Shown here: piece after piece, positions 40,255 to 48,954 of the stretch
Numbering within the stretch: position 1 is the stretch's first letter
How the letters are laid out: each line of letters begins with the position of its first letter
DNA from: Streptomyces vilmorinianum
Lineage (GTDB): Bacteria; Actinomycetota; Actinomycetes; Streptomycetales; Streptomycetaceae
NCBI RefSeq assembly: GCF_005517195.1
Contig: NZ_CP040244.1
Coordinates: 1,754,001-1,818,000 of the forward strand
DNA length: 64,000 nt
Direction: 5' to 3'
Notes under the pieces: model-generated
The model's database searches: none
The model's input: the letters and a program-made list of their open reading frames with translations, nothing else
Told to the model about the DNA's origin: nothing
Translations under genes and position numbers: made by a program

Positions 40255-42015
40255 TCAGTGGCTCGTCGTCTCGCGCCAGCGGTTCGTGATCGGCAGCCGG
40301 CGGTCCTTGCCGAAGCCCTTCGCCGAGATCTTGGTGCCCGGCGGGTACTGGCGCCGCTTGTACTCCGCCATGTCCACCATCCGCAGCGTCCGCGTCACCA
40401 GCTCCTCGTCGAAGCCGGCCGCGACGATGGCGTCCTTGCCCTGGTCGCGGTCGACGTACAGCGCGAGGATCCGGTCCAGCACGTCGTAGTCCGGCAGCGA
40501 GTCGGTGTCGACCTGCCCCGGGCGCAGCTCGGCGCTCGGCGGCTTGGTGATCGAGCTCTCCGGGATCGGCGGGGTCTGGCCGCGCTCCTCGGCCGCCCGG
40601 TTGCGCCAGCGCGCGAGCCGGAACACGGTCGACTTGTAGACGTCCTTGATGGGCCCGTACGCGCCGACGGAGTCGCCGTACAGCGTGGAGTACCCCACCG
40701 CCAGCTCGGACTTGTTGCCCGGCGCGAGGACGATGTGGCCCTCCTCGTTGGAGATCGCCATCAGCATCGTGCCGCGCAGCCGGGATTGCAGGTTCTCCTC
40801 CGCGAGGCCGGTGAGGCCGAGCGCGCCCATGTACGCGTCGAACATGGGCTCGATCGAGACCGTACGGAAGTTGAGCCCGGTGCGCCGGGCCAGCTCGGCC
40901 GCGTCGCCGCGCGAGTGGTCGGAGGAGTACTTGGACGGCATCGAGACGCCGTACACGTTCTGCGCGCCGACCGCGTCGCAGGCGATGGCGGCGACGAGCG
41001 CCGAGTCGATGCCGCCGGACAGGCCGATGAGGACGGAACGGAAGCCGTTCTTGGCGGCGTACGCGCGCAGGCCCACGACCAGCGCCGAGTACACCTCCTC
41101 GTCGTCGTCGAGCCGGTCCGCGTACCCGCCGGTCAGCTCCGCCTCGTACGCGGGCAGCGGCTCCTCGGAGAGGACCACCCGGTCGATCCGCAGCCCGTCG
41201 TCCACGACGCCGTCCGGTGCGTCGGGAGAGGCGGCCGGAAGGTCGAGATCGAGGAGCACACTGCCCTCGGAGAACTGCGGGGCGCGCGCGACGACCTCGC
41301 CGTTCGCGTCGACGACGATCGAGTCGCCGTCGAAGACGAGCTCGTCCTGGCCGCCGATCATCGCGAGATAGGCGGTCGTGCAGCCCGCCTCCTGGGCGCG
41401 CTTGCGGACCAGTTCGAGCCGGGTGTCGTCCTTGTTCTGCTCGTACGGCGAGGCGTTGATCGAGACCAGCAGCCCGGCGCCGGCGCTGCGGGCGGCCGGG
41501 ACGCGACCGCCCTCCTGCCACAGGTCCTCGCAGATCGCGAGGGCCACGTCGACGCCGTGGACCCGCAAGACGGGCATGGTGTCGCCCTGGACGAAGTAGC
41601 GGAACTCGTCGAAGACGCCGTAGTTGGGGAGGTGGTGCTTGGCGAAGCGCAGCACCACCTCGCCGCCGTGGAGCACGGCGGCCGCGTTCTCGGGGGATCC
41701 GGCGGGCCGGCCGAGCCGCGGTTCGGCGTGGTCCGAACGGTCGAGATAGCCGACGATCACCGGCAGCTCCCCGAAGCCCTCGGCGGCGAGGCGCCGCGCG
41801 AGCGCCCGCAGGGCGGTCCGGGACGCCTCGACGAAGGACGAGCGCAGCGCGAGGTCCTCGACGGGGTAGCCGGTCAGCACCATCTCCGGGAACGCGACCA
41901 GATGCGCGCCCTGCTCGGCGGCGTGCCGGGTCCAGTGGACGATCGCCTCGGCGTTTCCGGCGAGATCGCCGACGGTCGAGTCGATCTGATTCAGAGCGAG
42001 GCGTAGTTGAGGCAC
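40255..42015 (-). CDS. nadE: Glutamine-dependent NAD+ synthetase
   Basis: A 586-residue enzyme making NAD from deamido-NAD, ATP and glutamine. The N-terminal nitrilase-like glutaminase (residues 1-260) has the Glu-Lys-Cys triad: FPEMVLTGYP, AKHHLPNYGVFDE and LAICEDLWQEGG. The C-terminal synthetase has the ATP-pyrophosphatase loop LIGLSGGIDSALVAAIACDA and the motif GNKSELAVGYSTLYGDS. Both halves are complete. The start MPQLRLALNQIDSTVGDLAG is normal for the two-domain form. A shared terminator separates it from the EEP gene. Confidence 0.93.
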   Translation of the reverse strand: MPQLRLALNQIDSTVGDLAGNAEAIVHWTRHAAEQGAHLVAFPEMVLTGYPVEDLALRSSFVEASRTALRALARRLAAEGFGELPVIVGYLDRSDHAEPRLGRPAGSPENAAAVLHGGEVVLRFAKHHLPNYGVFDEFRYFVQGDTMPVLRVHGVDVALAICEDLWQEGGRVPAARSAGAGLLVSINASPYEQNKDDTRLELVRKRAQEAGCTTAYLAMIGGQDELVFDGDSIVVDANGEVVARAPQFSEGSVLLDLDLPAASPDAPDGVVDDGLRIDRVVLSEEPLPAYEAELTGGYADRLDDDEEVYSALVVGLRAYAAKNGFRSVLIGLSGGIDSALVAAIACDAVGAQNVYGVSMPSKYSSDHSRGDAAELARRTGLNFRTVSIEPMFDAYMGALGLTGLAEENLQSRLRGTMLMAISNEEGHIVLAPGNKSELAVGYSTLYGDSVGAYGPIKDVYKSTVFRLARWRNRAAEERGQTPPIPESSITKPPSAELRPGQVDTDSLPDYDVLDRILALYVDRDQGKDAIVAAGFDEELVTRTLRMVDMAEYKRRQYPPGTKISAKGFGKDRRLPITNRWRETTSH

Positions 42016-42182
42016 GCGCTCAGTGTAATCGTCAGACCGACACTATGTCCTGGGGGTTCAGGGGTACGGTACGGCTCCGAGGAAGAGGGCCCGGCGGCCC
42101 GGCGGGGACGGCCCGGCGGCTCGGCGCCCTCCGCGGGGCGTCCGAGCGGCCGGGCCGTCCGACGATGCTGCGGGTGTCTCGG

Positions 42183-42602
42183 TCAGGAGGACGCGTAGAC
42201 GCTCGCGCAGAACGCCTTGATCTGCTCGTCCGACAGATGCTGGGCGAGGTCGGCCTCGCTGATCATGCCGACGAGCTTCTTGTTCTCGATGACGGGCAGA
42301 CGGCGGATCTGGTGGCTCTCCATCTCGTCCAGGACCGCCTCGACGTCCGCGCCCGCGTCGATCCACCGGGGCGTGCCCTGCGCCATCTCCCCGCAGGTGA
42401 TCTTCGACGGATCGTGGCCCATGGCCACACAACCGACCACGATGTCGCGGTCCGTGATGATGCCGCAGAGCCGTTCGTTCTCGTCCGCGATCGGCAGGGC
42501 GCCGACATTGAGCTCGCGCATCATCTGCGCGGCGCGGTCGAGGGTCTCGTGCCGGGGGATCCACTTGGCCCCGGGGTGCATGATGTCCTTCGCCGTGGTC
42601 AT
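42183..42602 (-). CDS. Two-CBS-domain protein
   Basis: A 139-residue protein made of a tandem pair of CBS motifs (Bateman module): TTAKDIMHPGAKWIPRHETL with NVGALPIADENERLCGIITD, then DAGADVEAVLDEMESHQIRR with LPVIENKKLVGMISEADLAQ. Such modules bind AMP, ATP, NAD or similar and regulate partner proteins. As a free protein its partner is unknown. The C-terminus ends in a short helix with one Cys. It lies alone on the minus strand between nadE and the DUF305 operon. Confidence 0.88.
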   Translation of the reverse strand: MTTAKDIMHPGAKWIPRHETLDRAAQMMRELNVGALPIADENERLCGIITDRDIVVGCVAMGHDPSKITCGEMAQGTPRWIDAGADVEAVLDEMESHQIRRLPVIENKKLVGMISEADLAQHLSDEQIKAFCASVYASS

Positions 42603-42674
42603 GGGGTGTCGTACCTCCGTAGAACGTCGTCGTACGTACGTCGTCCCCGAGCGTCACCCATTGTGCGCGTACGC

Positions 42675-42711
42675 AGCGGCCCCCGCGACCGCTGGGGTCA
42701 CGGGGGCCGCT
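42675..42711 (-). terminator. Terminator after the DUF305 operon
   Basis: AGCGGCCCCCG pairs perfectly with CGGGGGCCGCT over 11 bp around a 15-base loop. It begins 18 bases beyond the DUF305 gene's stop codon. Confidence 0.75.
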
Positions 42712-42728
42712 CCGTACGGACGGAGGCG

Positions 42729-43409
42729 TCAGCCGCGCGGCGTGGCGCCCCGCTTCCTCAGCAGCTCGGTCATGAGCGTGATCTCGGACTCCTGGGCGTC
42801 GACCATGCCCTGCGCGAGGTTCCGCTCCAGCACCACGGAGCACTTCTCCACACAGCCCTGGGCCATATGGACGCCGCCCTTGTGGTGGTCGGTCATCAGC
42901 TGGAGGTAGAGGATCTCGGCCTCCTTGCCGCTCGCCTTGCGCAGCCGCTCCAGCTCCGACTTGGTCGCCATGCCCGGCATCAGCGCCGTGTCGGCGGGGT
43001 CGGCGGCGTCGCCGGTCTCGCCGTGCCCGGAAGCCCCGTGGTGCCCGCTCGCGCCCATCCAGGCCATCGGCTCGGCGCCGGACACGACCTTCGGCAGCCC
43101 CCACATGTCCAGCCAGCCCAGCATCATGCCGCGCTGGTTGGCCTGGGTGTTGGCGATGTCGTACGCCAGCCGGCGCACCTCCTCGTCCTGGGTGCGGTCC
43201 CGGACGATGAACGACATCTCGACGGCCTGCTGGTGGTGGACCGACATGTCACGGGCGAAGCCCGCGTCCGCCGAGTCCGAGGCCGGCGTCGCGGACGCCG
43301 CCGGTGCCTCCTCCCGCTCCGCGGAGGCGAACGTGACCGCGCCCCCGGCGAAGAGCAGCGCGAGGACGACGGCCGTGATCGACGCCCCGTGCGTACGGGT
43401 CAGCTTCAC
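42729..43409 (-). CDS. DUF305 exported His-rich protein
   Basis: A 226-residue exported protein. A signal peptide (ASITAVVLALLFAGGAVTFA) precedes a four-helix DUF305 (ferritin-like) domain. The family's metal-type motifs are DMSVHHQQAVEMSF and MTDHHKGGVHMAQGCVEKCS, rich in His and Met, separated by a Gly/His insert SGHHGASGHGE. The domain may bind copper or another metal, but this has not been shown. It overlaps the DUF3105 gene by four bases and ends the three-gene operon. Confidence 0.85.
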   Translation of the reverse strand: MKLTRTHGASITAVVLALLFAGGAVTFASAEREEAPAASATPASDSADAGFARDMSVHHQQAVEMSFIVRDRTQDEEVRRLAYDIANTQANQRGMMLGWLDMWGLPKVVSGAEPMAWMGASGHHGASGHGETGDAADPADTALMPGMATKSELERLRKASGKEAEILYLQLMTDHHKGGVHMAQGCVEKCSVVLERNLAQGMVDAQESEITLMTELLRKRGATPRG

Positions 43410-44059
43410 TGCGCGGCCCCGACGCCACCCGTGCAGGCCGCGCCCGGCTCCGGGGTCTGCGGGCCCTGCACGTACTTGGTGAAGAACGCGTCCACGCGCG
43501 GGTCGCTCGCGCTGTCCACGGACACCTGCTTGCCCCAGGCGCTCAGCATGATCGCGCCGGCCTGGTCGTCCACCGGGCTCATCAGCGTGTACGGGGTCTT
43601 CCCGACCTTCTCGGCCAGCTTCTTCACATCGGCCTCGGCGGCCTGCTTGCTGTACGTGACCCAGACCGCGCCGTGCTCCAGGGAGTGCACGGCGTTCATC
43701 TCGGCGATCTTCGTCGTGTAGACGTCGCCGTCGCAGTTCTGCCAGACCTGGTCGTGGTCGCCGCCGACCGGGGGCTTCATCTCGTACGTGACGGGGGTCG
43801 TCACGTGGTTGCGGCCGAGCTTCTTGGCGTCCCAGGACTGCTCGTCCTTGATGGGGGCCTTCGCGGCGGCCTCCTGCTGCTCCTTCTTCTCGGACTGCTT
43901 GTTGAGCACGTAACCGCCGAAGCCGACGAGGCTCAGCACGACCACGGCGGAGATGCTGATCGTGAGGATGCGGTTGCGGCGCTCGCGGGCCTGCTCGGCG
44001 CGGCGCATCTCCTCTATTCGGGCGCGGCGGTCGGCGGTGGCGGAGCGGTTGGCGGCCAT
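43406..44059 (-). CDS. DUF3105 membrane-anchored protein
   Basis: A 217-residue protein. A charged N-terminus (RRARIEEMRRAEQARERRNR) is followed by one membrane helix (ILTISISAVVVLSLVGFGGYVL). The external DUF3105 domain contains VGGDHDQVWQNCDGDVYTTK, AVHSLEHGAVWVTY with two His, and a closing ACTGG Cys. DUF3105 proteins often neighbour DUF305 proteins in actinobacteria, and the pair probably acts together outside the membrane. Two Cys in the external part could form a disulfide. The stop overlaps the DUF305 start as ATGA. Confidence 0.88.
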   Translation of the reverse strand: MAANRSATADRRARIEEMRRAEQARERRNRILTISISAVVVLSLVGFGGYVLNKQSEKKEQQEAAAKAPIKDEQSWDAKKLGRNHVTTPVTYEMKPPVGGDHDQVWQNCDGDVYTTKIAEMNAVHSLEHGAVWVTYSKQAAEADVKKLAEKVGKTPYTLMSPVDDQAGAIMLSAWGKQVSVDSASDPRVDAFFTKYVQGPQTPEPGAACTGGVGAAQ

Positions 44060-44132
44060 GGTGATGTCGTCCTTCTCGGATGTGGGGTGGCGCGTCGTGC
44101 GCCGTGGGGGCGGAGCGGAGGCGGTCCTGCGG

Positions 44133-44513
44133 CTATGTCCTCAGGACCTGAAGGACGTACAGGTCCGGCGCACGGGGCTGCGCGCCGGGGCGGGTCACCC
44201 GGCCGGTGTCGTACGAGGTTCCCAGGCCCGGGATCCGGCCCTCCGCGTGCGGCGGGGGGTCGAGCGGCGGCGCGGTGAGCACCGCCGGGCTGAGCGAGGG
44301 AAACAGGGAGCAGTCGCCACGGTCGTACGGGCAGGCGTACTCCGCCACGCCGGCGGTGCGCTGATGGTGGGCCTGCTCGGCCTCGTCGTGGGCGGCGGCG
44401 GGGGAGCCGGCACCCAGACAGACGAAGAGCGCGGCGAGGAGCGTCGCCACGGCACTCGCCAGTGCCATGGGACGCGCGCGCCGGGACAGGCGTACGAGTG
44501 GAGGGCCCCCCAT
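44133..44513 (-). CDS. Small secreted protein of the DUF305/DUF3105 operon
   Basis: A 126-residue exported protein. The signal peptide is ARPMALASAVATLLAALFVC with cleavage near SPAAA. The mature part has HDEAEQAHHQRTAG, two Cys in EYACPYDRGDCSLF and a Pro-rich end. ATG 44511-44513 begins MGGPPLVRLSRRARP; the frame upstream of it is not protein-like. It is 73 bases before the DUF3105 gene. No family is known to me; the His-rich start and paired Cys hint at metal or disulfide binding. Confidence 0.6.
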   Translation of the reverse strand: MGGPPLVRLSRRARPMALASAVATLLAALFVCLGAGSPAAAHDEAEQAHHQRTAGVAEYACPYDRGDCSLFPSLSPAVLTAPPLDPPPHAEGRIPGLGTSYDTGRVTRPGAQPRAPDLYVLQVLRT

Positions 44514-44713
44514 GAGCGGAGATCGTAGTGGCCGAAGGGCCGGGAGGGGACAGTCGGGGGAACACACGCACGGAATCGGCCCGTCCCGCGTTACCTGTGT
44601 CACACCAGGGCAGGCACTATGGGTGTGCAACGTGCGCGAAACCATGTGGTGGGATGCTCAGGTGCCCCCCGATATGCCCGAGGCGGTGGGAACAGGCGGC
44701 CTGACCAGCAAAG

Positions 44714-46087
44714 ATGGGTGTGGAAATGGACAAGCAGCAGGAATTTGTGCTCCGGACGCTCGAGGAGCGTGACATCCGGTTCGTACGCCTGTGGTTCACC
44801 GACGTGCTCGGCTTCCTGAAGTCGGTGGCCGTGGCCCCCGCCGAGCTTGAGCAGGCATTCGACGAAGGTATCGGCTTCGACGGCTCCGCCATCGAGGGCT
44901 TCGCCCGTGTATACGAATCAGACATGATCGCCAAGCCGGATCCGGCCACTTTCCAGATCCTGCCCTGGCGCGCGGAGGCCCCGGGCACGGCCCGGATGTT
45001 CTGCGACATCCTCATGCCGGACGGCTCCCCGTCCTTCGCGGACCCGCGTTTCGTCCTCAAGCGCATCCTCGCGAAGACCTCGGACCTGGGCTTCACCTTC
45101 TACACCCACCCCGAGATCGAGTTCTTCCTGCTGAAGGACAAGCCGCTGGACGGCACCAAGCCGACCCCCGCCGACAACTCGGGCTACTTCGACCACACCC
45201 CGCAGAACGTGGGCATGGACTTCCGGCGCCAGGCCATCACCATGCTGGAGTCGATGGGCATCTCGGTGGAGTTCTCCCACCACGAGGGCGCCCCTGGCCA
45301 GCAGGAGATCGACCTGCGCTACGCCGACGCGCTGTCCACGGCCGACAACATCATGACCTTCCGCCTGGTCATGAAGCAGGTCGCGCTGGAGCAGGGCGTG
45401 CAGGCCACGTTCATGCCGAAGCCGTTCTCGGAGTACCCGGGCTCGGGCATGCACACCCACCTCTCCCTCTTCGAGGGCGACCGCAACGCGTTCTACGAGT
45501 CGGGCGCGGAGTACCAGCTCTCCAAGGTGGGCCGCTCCTTCATCGCCGGCCTGCTCAAGCACGCCGCCGAGATCTCGGCCGTCACCAACCAGTGGGTCAA
45601 CTCCTACAAGCGCATCTGGGGCGGCTCGGCCCGCAGCGCGGGCGCGGGCGGCGAGGCCCCCTCGTACATCTGCTGGGGCCACAACAACCGCTCGGCCCTG
45701 ATCCGCGTCCCGATGTACAAGCCGGGCAAGACGGGCTCCTCCCGGGTCGAGGTCCGCTCCATCGACTCCGGCGCCAACCCCTACCTGACCTACGCGGTCC
45801 TGCTCGCGGCGGGCCTCAAGGGCATCGAGGAGGGCTACGAACTCCCGGCCGGCGCCGACGACGACGTCTGGGCGCTCTCGGACGCGGAGCGCCGCGCGAT
45901 GGGCATCGAGCCGCTGCCGCAGAACCTGGGCGAGGCGATCGCCCTGATGGAGAAGAGCGAACTGGTCGCCGAGACGCTGGGCGAGCACGTCTTCGACTTC
46001 TTCCTCCGCAACAAGAAGCAGGAGTGGGAGGAGTACCGCTCCGAGGTCACGGCCTTCGAACTGCGCAAGAACCTGCCGGTGCTGTAG
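44714..46087 (+). CDS. glnA2: GlnA2-type glutamine synthetase-like enzyme
   Basis: A 457-residue class I glutamine synthetase-fold enzyme. It has GFDGSAIEGFARVYESDM, the active-site HPEIEFFLL and HTHLSLFEGDRN blocks, NQWVNSYKRIWGG and RVPMYKPGKTGSSRVEVRS. It closely resembles S. coelicolor GlnA2, which was shown to glutamylate polyamines rather than make glutamine in bulk. The Tyr in the GYELPAG region aligns with the adenylylation loop of GlnA, but the NLYDLPPEE motif is absent. The start could be ATG 44714 or, with closer similarity, ATG 44726. It is followed by a strong terminator. Confidence 0.9.
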   Translation: MGVEMDKQQEFVLRTLEERDIRFVRLWFTDVLGFLKSVAVAPAELEQAFDEGIGFDGSAIEGFARVYESDMIAKPDPATFQILPWRAEAPGTARMFCDILMPDGSPSFADPRFVLKRILAKTSDLGFTFYTHPEIEFFLLKDKPLDGTKPTPADNSGYFDHTPQNVGMDFRRQAITMLESMGISVEFSHHEGAPGQQEIDLRYADALSTADNIMTFRLVMKQVALEQGVQATFMPKPFSEYPGSGMHTHLSLFEGDRNAFYESGAEYQLSKVGRSFIAGLLKHAAEISAVTNQWVNSYKRIWGGSARSAGAGGEAPSYICWGHNNRSALIRVPMYKPGKTGSSRVEVRSIDSGANPYLTYAVLLAAGLKGIEEGYELPAGADDDVWALSDAERRAMGIEPLPQNLGEAIALMEKSELVAETLGEHVFDFFLRNKKQEWEEYRSEVTAFELRKNLPVL

Positions 46088-46097
46088 TAGGTGTCGA

Positions 46098-46140
46098 AAC
46101 GGGTCCGGTCCGCGGCAGTCCGCTGCGGACCGGACCCGTT
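46098..46140 (+). terminator. glnA2 terminator
   Basis: A perfect 16-bp stem (AACGGGTCCGGTCCGC with GCGGACCGGACCCGTT) and 11-base loop begins 10 bases after the glnA2 stop codon. Confidence 0.85.
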
Positions 46141-46305
46141 CTCGCGTCCCGCCGAGGTCGGCGGACGGGAACGCTCTTGTTCCGCCGATCTTGCCTACGG
46201 CATACTCCCCTGACCCCCCCCACGCACGGCTCGTCCCGAGGCACTCGATTCGGTTCCGGTGGAACGCGCCGCTCCAAGAACCGTTTCACTGGACAGGACC
46301 CACGC

Positions 46306-47317
46306 GTGACCTTCGCCCATGTCTGCACCGCGCTGCTCTTCATAGGCACGCCTCTCTGGTTCGGGATGTTCCCGTTGCGTCCGCAGAGCAAGTTGCTCGC
46401 CGGGCCCGACCCAGCCCTGTGGCGGGCCGTCGTGCTCGCGGGCATCGGGATCTGGCGCCCGGCCGCGCGGCTGTTGGCGGAGGCGGGACAGGACTGGGAG
46501 CGGCGCGCCCATTACACCCAGCGGCTGGCGCGGGCCGGGAGCTGGTGGTGGCCGCTGTGGGTGCGGGCATGGGAGCGCGCGCCCCGGCGACCCGGATGTG
46601 GCACTCGTACGGGCGCAGGCCCGGGTGCACCACGCATGGCGGCTGCGCGGCCCCTACTTCGCGAGCGCGACCGCGGAGTACCGGTTCCGGTTGTTCCACC
46701 GGGCGCTGTTCAAGGCGCGTGAGGACCTGGCCACCGCGGCCAGGCTCAACCCCGACGACCCGACTCCGCACACCGTTGAGATCTGGCCCGCCCTCGGTCT
46801 CGGGTACCCGCACGACATGATGCGTGACCTCTGGGACGAGGTCACCCGGCGCGCACCGCACCACTTCGACGCCCACTACAGCGCGATCCAGTACTGGAGC
46901 CAGAAGTGGCGGGGCTCGCACAAGCTGGCGCGGGAGTTCGCGGAGAAGGCCGCCGCCGGCGCACCGCCGGGCACGCTGCTGGCCGCGCTGCCCCTGTTCG
47001 CCTGGTACGAGACGACCCTGGGCGACGACTACTCGTACAGCTGTGCCTCTCCGCGGGTGCGGGCCATGGTCGACGCCGCGCTGGAGGACATGGCGCATGC
47101 CGAGGGACACCCTGCCCTGCCCCGCGTCCAGCACCTTGTCGCCTACTGCCTGCACGAACAGGGAAGGCACCAGGAGGCATTGCGGCATTTCCGTGCGGTG
47201 GACGGGTGGGTGGACGCCCTGCCCTGGCGCTACCGGCAGAAGTCGCGGCTGCACTATCGAGGCATACGCACTGCGGCAGCCCGCGCCGCCGTCGCCGAGC
47301 GTCTGCGCCGGAGCTGA
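46306..47317 (+). pseudogene. Helical-repeat (DUF4034-like) protein gene with a frameshift
   Basis: GTG 46306 begins an exported or membrane-bound protein (VTFAHVCTALLFIGTPLWFG). The frame is good up to ARAGSWWWPLWVRAWERAP, then becomes nonsense. From about 46586 the +1 frame continues perfectly with GDPDVALVRAQARVHHAWRL and runs to 47317 through TPR-like helices (REDLATAARLNPDDPTPHTV, HDMMRDLWDEVTRRAPHHFD). Dropping one C from the CCCC run at 46582-46585 joins the two into 336 residues. The gene is either broken or the run holds a sequencing error. The family is tentative. Confidence 0.65.
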
Positions 47318-47384
47318 GCGGCGCGCTCGCGCGGTGGCCGGAAAGCCCGTTGACGCTCCGTCCCCGCCGTCCGAGACTGCCCCG

Positions 47385-47897
47385 ATGGAGATCACCGGCA
47401 CCGCCGCGCCCCTCGTCACCCAGCGGCTGCTGCTGCACCCGCTGACCGTCGCCGAGGCCGGGCGGATCGTCGCCCAGGTCCCCGGGCCGTGCGATCGGTG
47501 GGCCCAGGGGTATCCCACCGATGGGGATGTCGCCGGGGCGCGGGGGTTTCTCGACGGGTGGGTCGCGCATGGGGATCCCGGGGCGTTCCGGGCGTACGAG
47601 ATACGGCGGCGGGAGGACGGGGTCGCCGTCGGGGGGATCGGGTTTCACGGGCCGCCGGACGGGGAGCGGTTCGTGACCGTGGGGTATGGGCTGATTCCGG
47701 ACGTACGGGGGCGCGGGTACGCCACCGAGGCGCTGCGGGCGTTGCTCGGGCTGGCCCGTGCGCAGGGGGTCGCCGGCGCGAAGGGGGACGCCGACCTCGG
47801 GAACGTCGCCTCGCAGCAGGTGATGGAGGCCGTCGGGATGCGGTACGCGGGGGAGGACGAGCGGGTCAGGTACTACCGGGTGGAGTTCACGCCCTGA
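47385..47897 (+). CDS. GNAT-family N-acetyltransferase
   Basis: A 170-residue acetyltransferase of the RimJ/RimL-like type. It starts with VTQRLLLHPLTVAEAGRIV. It has VGGIGFHGPPDGERFVTVGY (beta 3-4) and the acetyl-CoA motif GYGLIPDVRGRGYATEALRA with Q/R-x-x-G-x-G/A in RGRGYA, then NVASQQVMEAVGMRYAGEDE. It probably acetylates an amine of a small molecule or peptide. Codon use at its 5' part is unusually rich in GGG/CGG compared with its neighbours. It is 67 bases after the frameshifted gene. Confidence 0.85.
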   Translation: MEITGTAAPLVTQRLLLHPLTVAEAGRIVAQVPGPCDRWAQGYPTDGDVAGARGFLDGWVAHGDPGAFRAYEIRRREDGVAVGGIGFHGPPDGERFVTVGYGLIPDVRGRGYATEALRALLGLARAQGVAGAKGDADLGNVASQQVMEAVGMRYAGEDERVRYYRVEFTP

Positions 47898-47916
47898 CGC
47901 CCGTCCCCACACGCGC

Positions 47917-48348
47917 TCAGCGCTCCGACAGCTCCGAAGGCGCCTCCTGGACCAGCCAGCCGTTGCCGTCCGGGTCCTCGAAGGACATGAACGAGTTCCA
48001 GGTGTCGCCCTTGCCGTCCTCCCAGCCCGTCGCGCCGACGTGGCGGATCGGGGTGACGTCCACGCCCCGCTCGATCAGCTGCTTGCGGGCCGCCTCGATG
48101 TCCGTGACGCAGAGCTGGAGGCCGTGCAGCGTGCCCGGGGCCATCGCCTTCGTGCCGGGCATCGACGGCATGCCGCTCTCCATCGCGATGGAGCAGCGTG
48201 AGCCGGGCGGCGTCGCCTGGATGATGCGGATGCCCGGCGCGACCTCGTCGTCCAGGTCGATCTTGAAGCCGCACTTGTCGCCGTAGAACTCCTTCGCCCG
48301 GTCCAGGTCGGTCACGGGCACGAGCACGACTTCGAGCGTCAGGTTCAT
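47917..48348 (-). CDS. VOC-family protein (glyoxalase fold)
   Basis: A 143-residue vicinal-oxygen-chelate protein starting MNLTLEVVLVPVTDLDRAKE with the first motif FYGDKCGFKIDLDDE. The second module is LHGLQLCVTDIEAARKQLIE and the end is SFMSFEDPDGNGWLVQEA, with the late Glu typical of the fold. Possible functions range from isomerase to dioxygenase or drug binding; none is indicated. It lies 21 bases from the pyridoxamine-oxidase-like gene on the same strand and may share its transcript. Confidence 0.82.
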   Translation of the reverse strand: MNLTLEVVLVPVTDLDRAKEFYGDKCGFKIDLDDEVAPGIRIIQATPPGSRCSIAMESGMPSMPGTKAMAPGTLHGLQLCVTDIEAARKQLIERGVDVTPIRHVGATGWEDGKGDTWNSFMSFEDPDGNGWLVQEAPSELSER

Positions 48349-48369
48349 GGGGGGTCTCCTCCGGGGGCC

Positions 48370-48870
48370 TCAGAAACGCCAGCGGGTCTGGCCGAACGGC
48401 TCGCCCTTGGCGAAGCCGAAGGCCGTACGGGGCGCGACGGCGAACACCAGGGCGGTTCCACCGTCGCCCACGAACGCACCCTCCCGCACGTCGAATCGCC
48501 AATCCGGCCCGTACTTGTCGACATAGGCCCCGGCCAGCGCGCGCAGCCGTTCCTCGTCCGTCACCCGGACGGCCTCGCCCTCGACCACCACGTCGAAACC
48601 CTCGCCGAGCGAGGCGGTCCCGGTGGTGAGGACCACCTCCCGGTTCTCCGCCAGATTGCGTGCCTTGCGCTCGTCGGGGCCGGTGCAGAAGTGCAGTGCG
48701 CCCTGCGACCAGACCGCGATCAGCGGGGTCACGTGGGGGCGGCCGTCCGGGCGGACGGTGGTCAGCCAGAAGACCTCGGCCTCGGCCAGCCGGGCGGCGG
48801 CCGCTGACCACTCGGCCGGCTGGGCCTTCGGGTCGCTGTAGCGGGGGTCCAGGGCGGTCTCCGGGGTCAT
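48370..48870 (-). CDS. Pyridoxamine 5'-phosphate oxidase-like flavin/F420-binding protein
   Basis: A 166-residue split-barrel protein of the PNPOx-like/FDOR superfamily. AEAEVFWLTTVRPDGRPHVT is the typical first strand block, followed by FCTGPDERKARNLAENREVV and VVVEGEAVRVTDEERLRALA. The C-terminus GFAKGEPFGQTRWRF is the usual last strand. Members bind FMN, FAD or F420. Since npdG indicates F420 use, an F420-dependent reductase is possible but not shown. It is upstream of the VOC gene. Confidence 0.85.
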   Translation of the reverse strand: MTPETALDPRYSDPKAQPAEWSAAAARLAEAEVFWLTTVRPDGRPHVTPLIAVWSQGALHFCTGPDERKARNLAENREVVLTTGTASLGEGFDVVVEGEAVRVTDEERLRALAGAYVDKYGPDWRFDVREGAFVGDGGTALVFAVAPRTAFGFAKGEPFGQTRWRF

Positions 48871-48954
48871 GGCGGTCCTCTTCCGGTCCGGTCGGTCGGG
48901 TTCAGGTGCGGCGGAAAACCGTGCCGTGAGGAAGACCCTGCCCGGACCCGGAAC

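Noticed and set aside
44590-44612. GTTAC-n6-CACAC before glnA2 as a GlnR box
   Set aside because: Only the left half fits the GlnR consensus, and glnA2 is not a classical GlnR target as far as I know.
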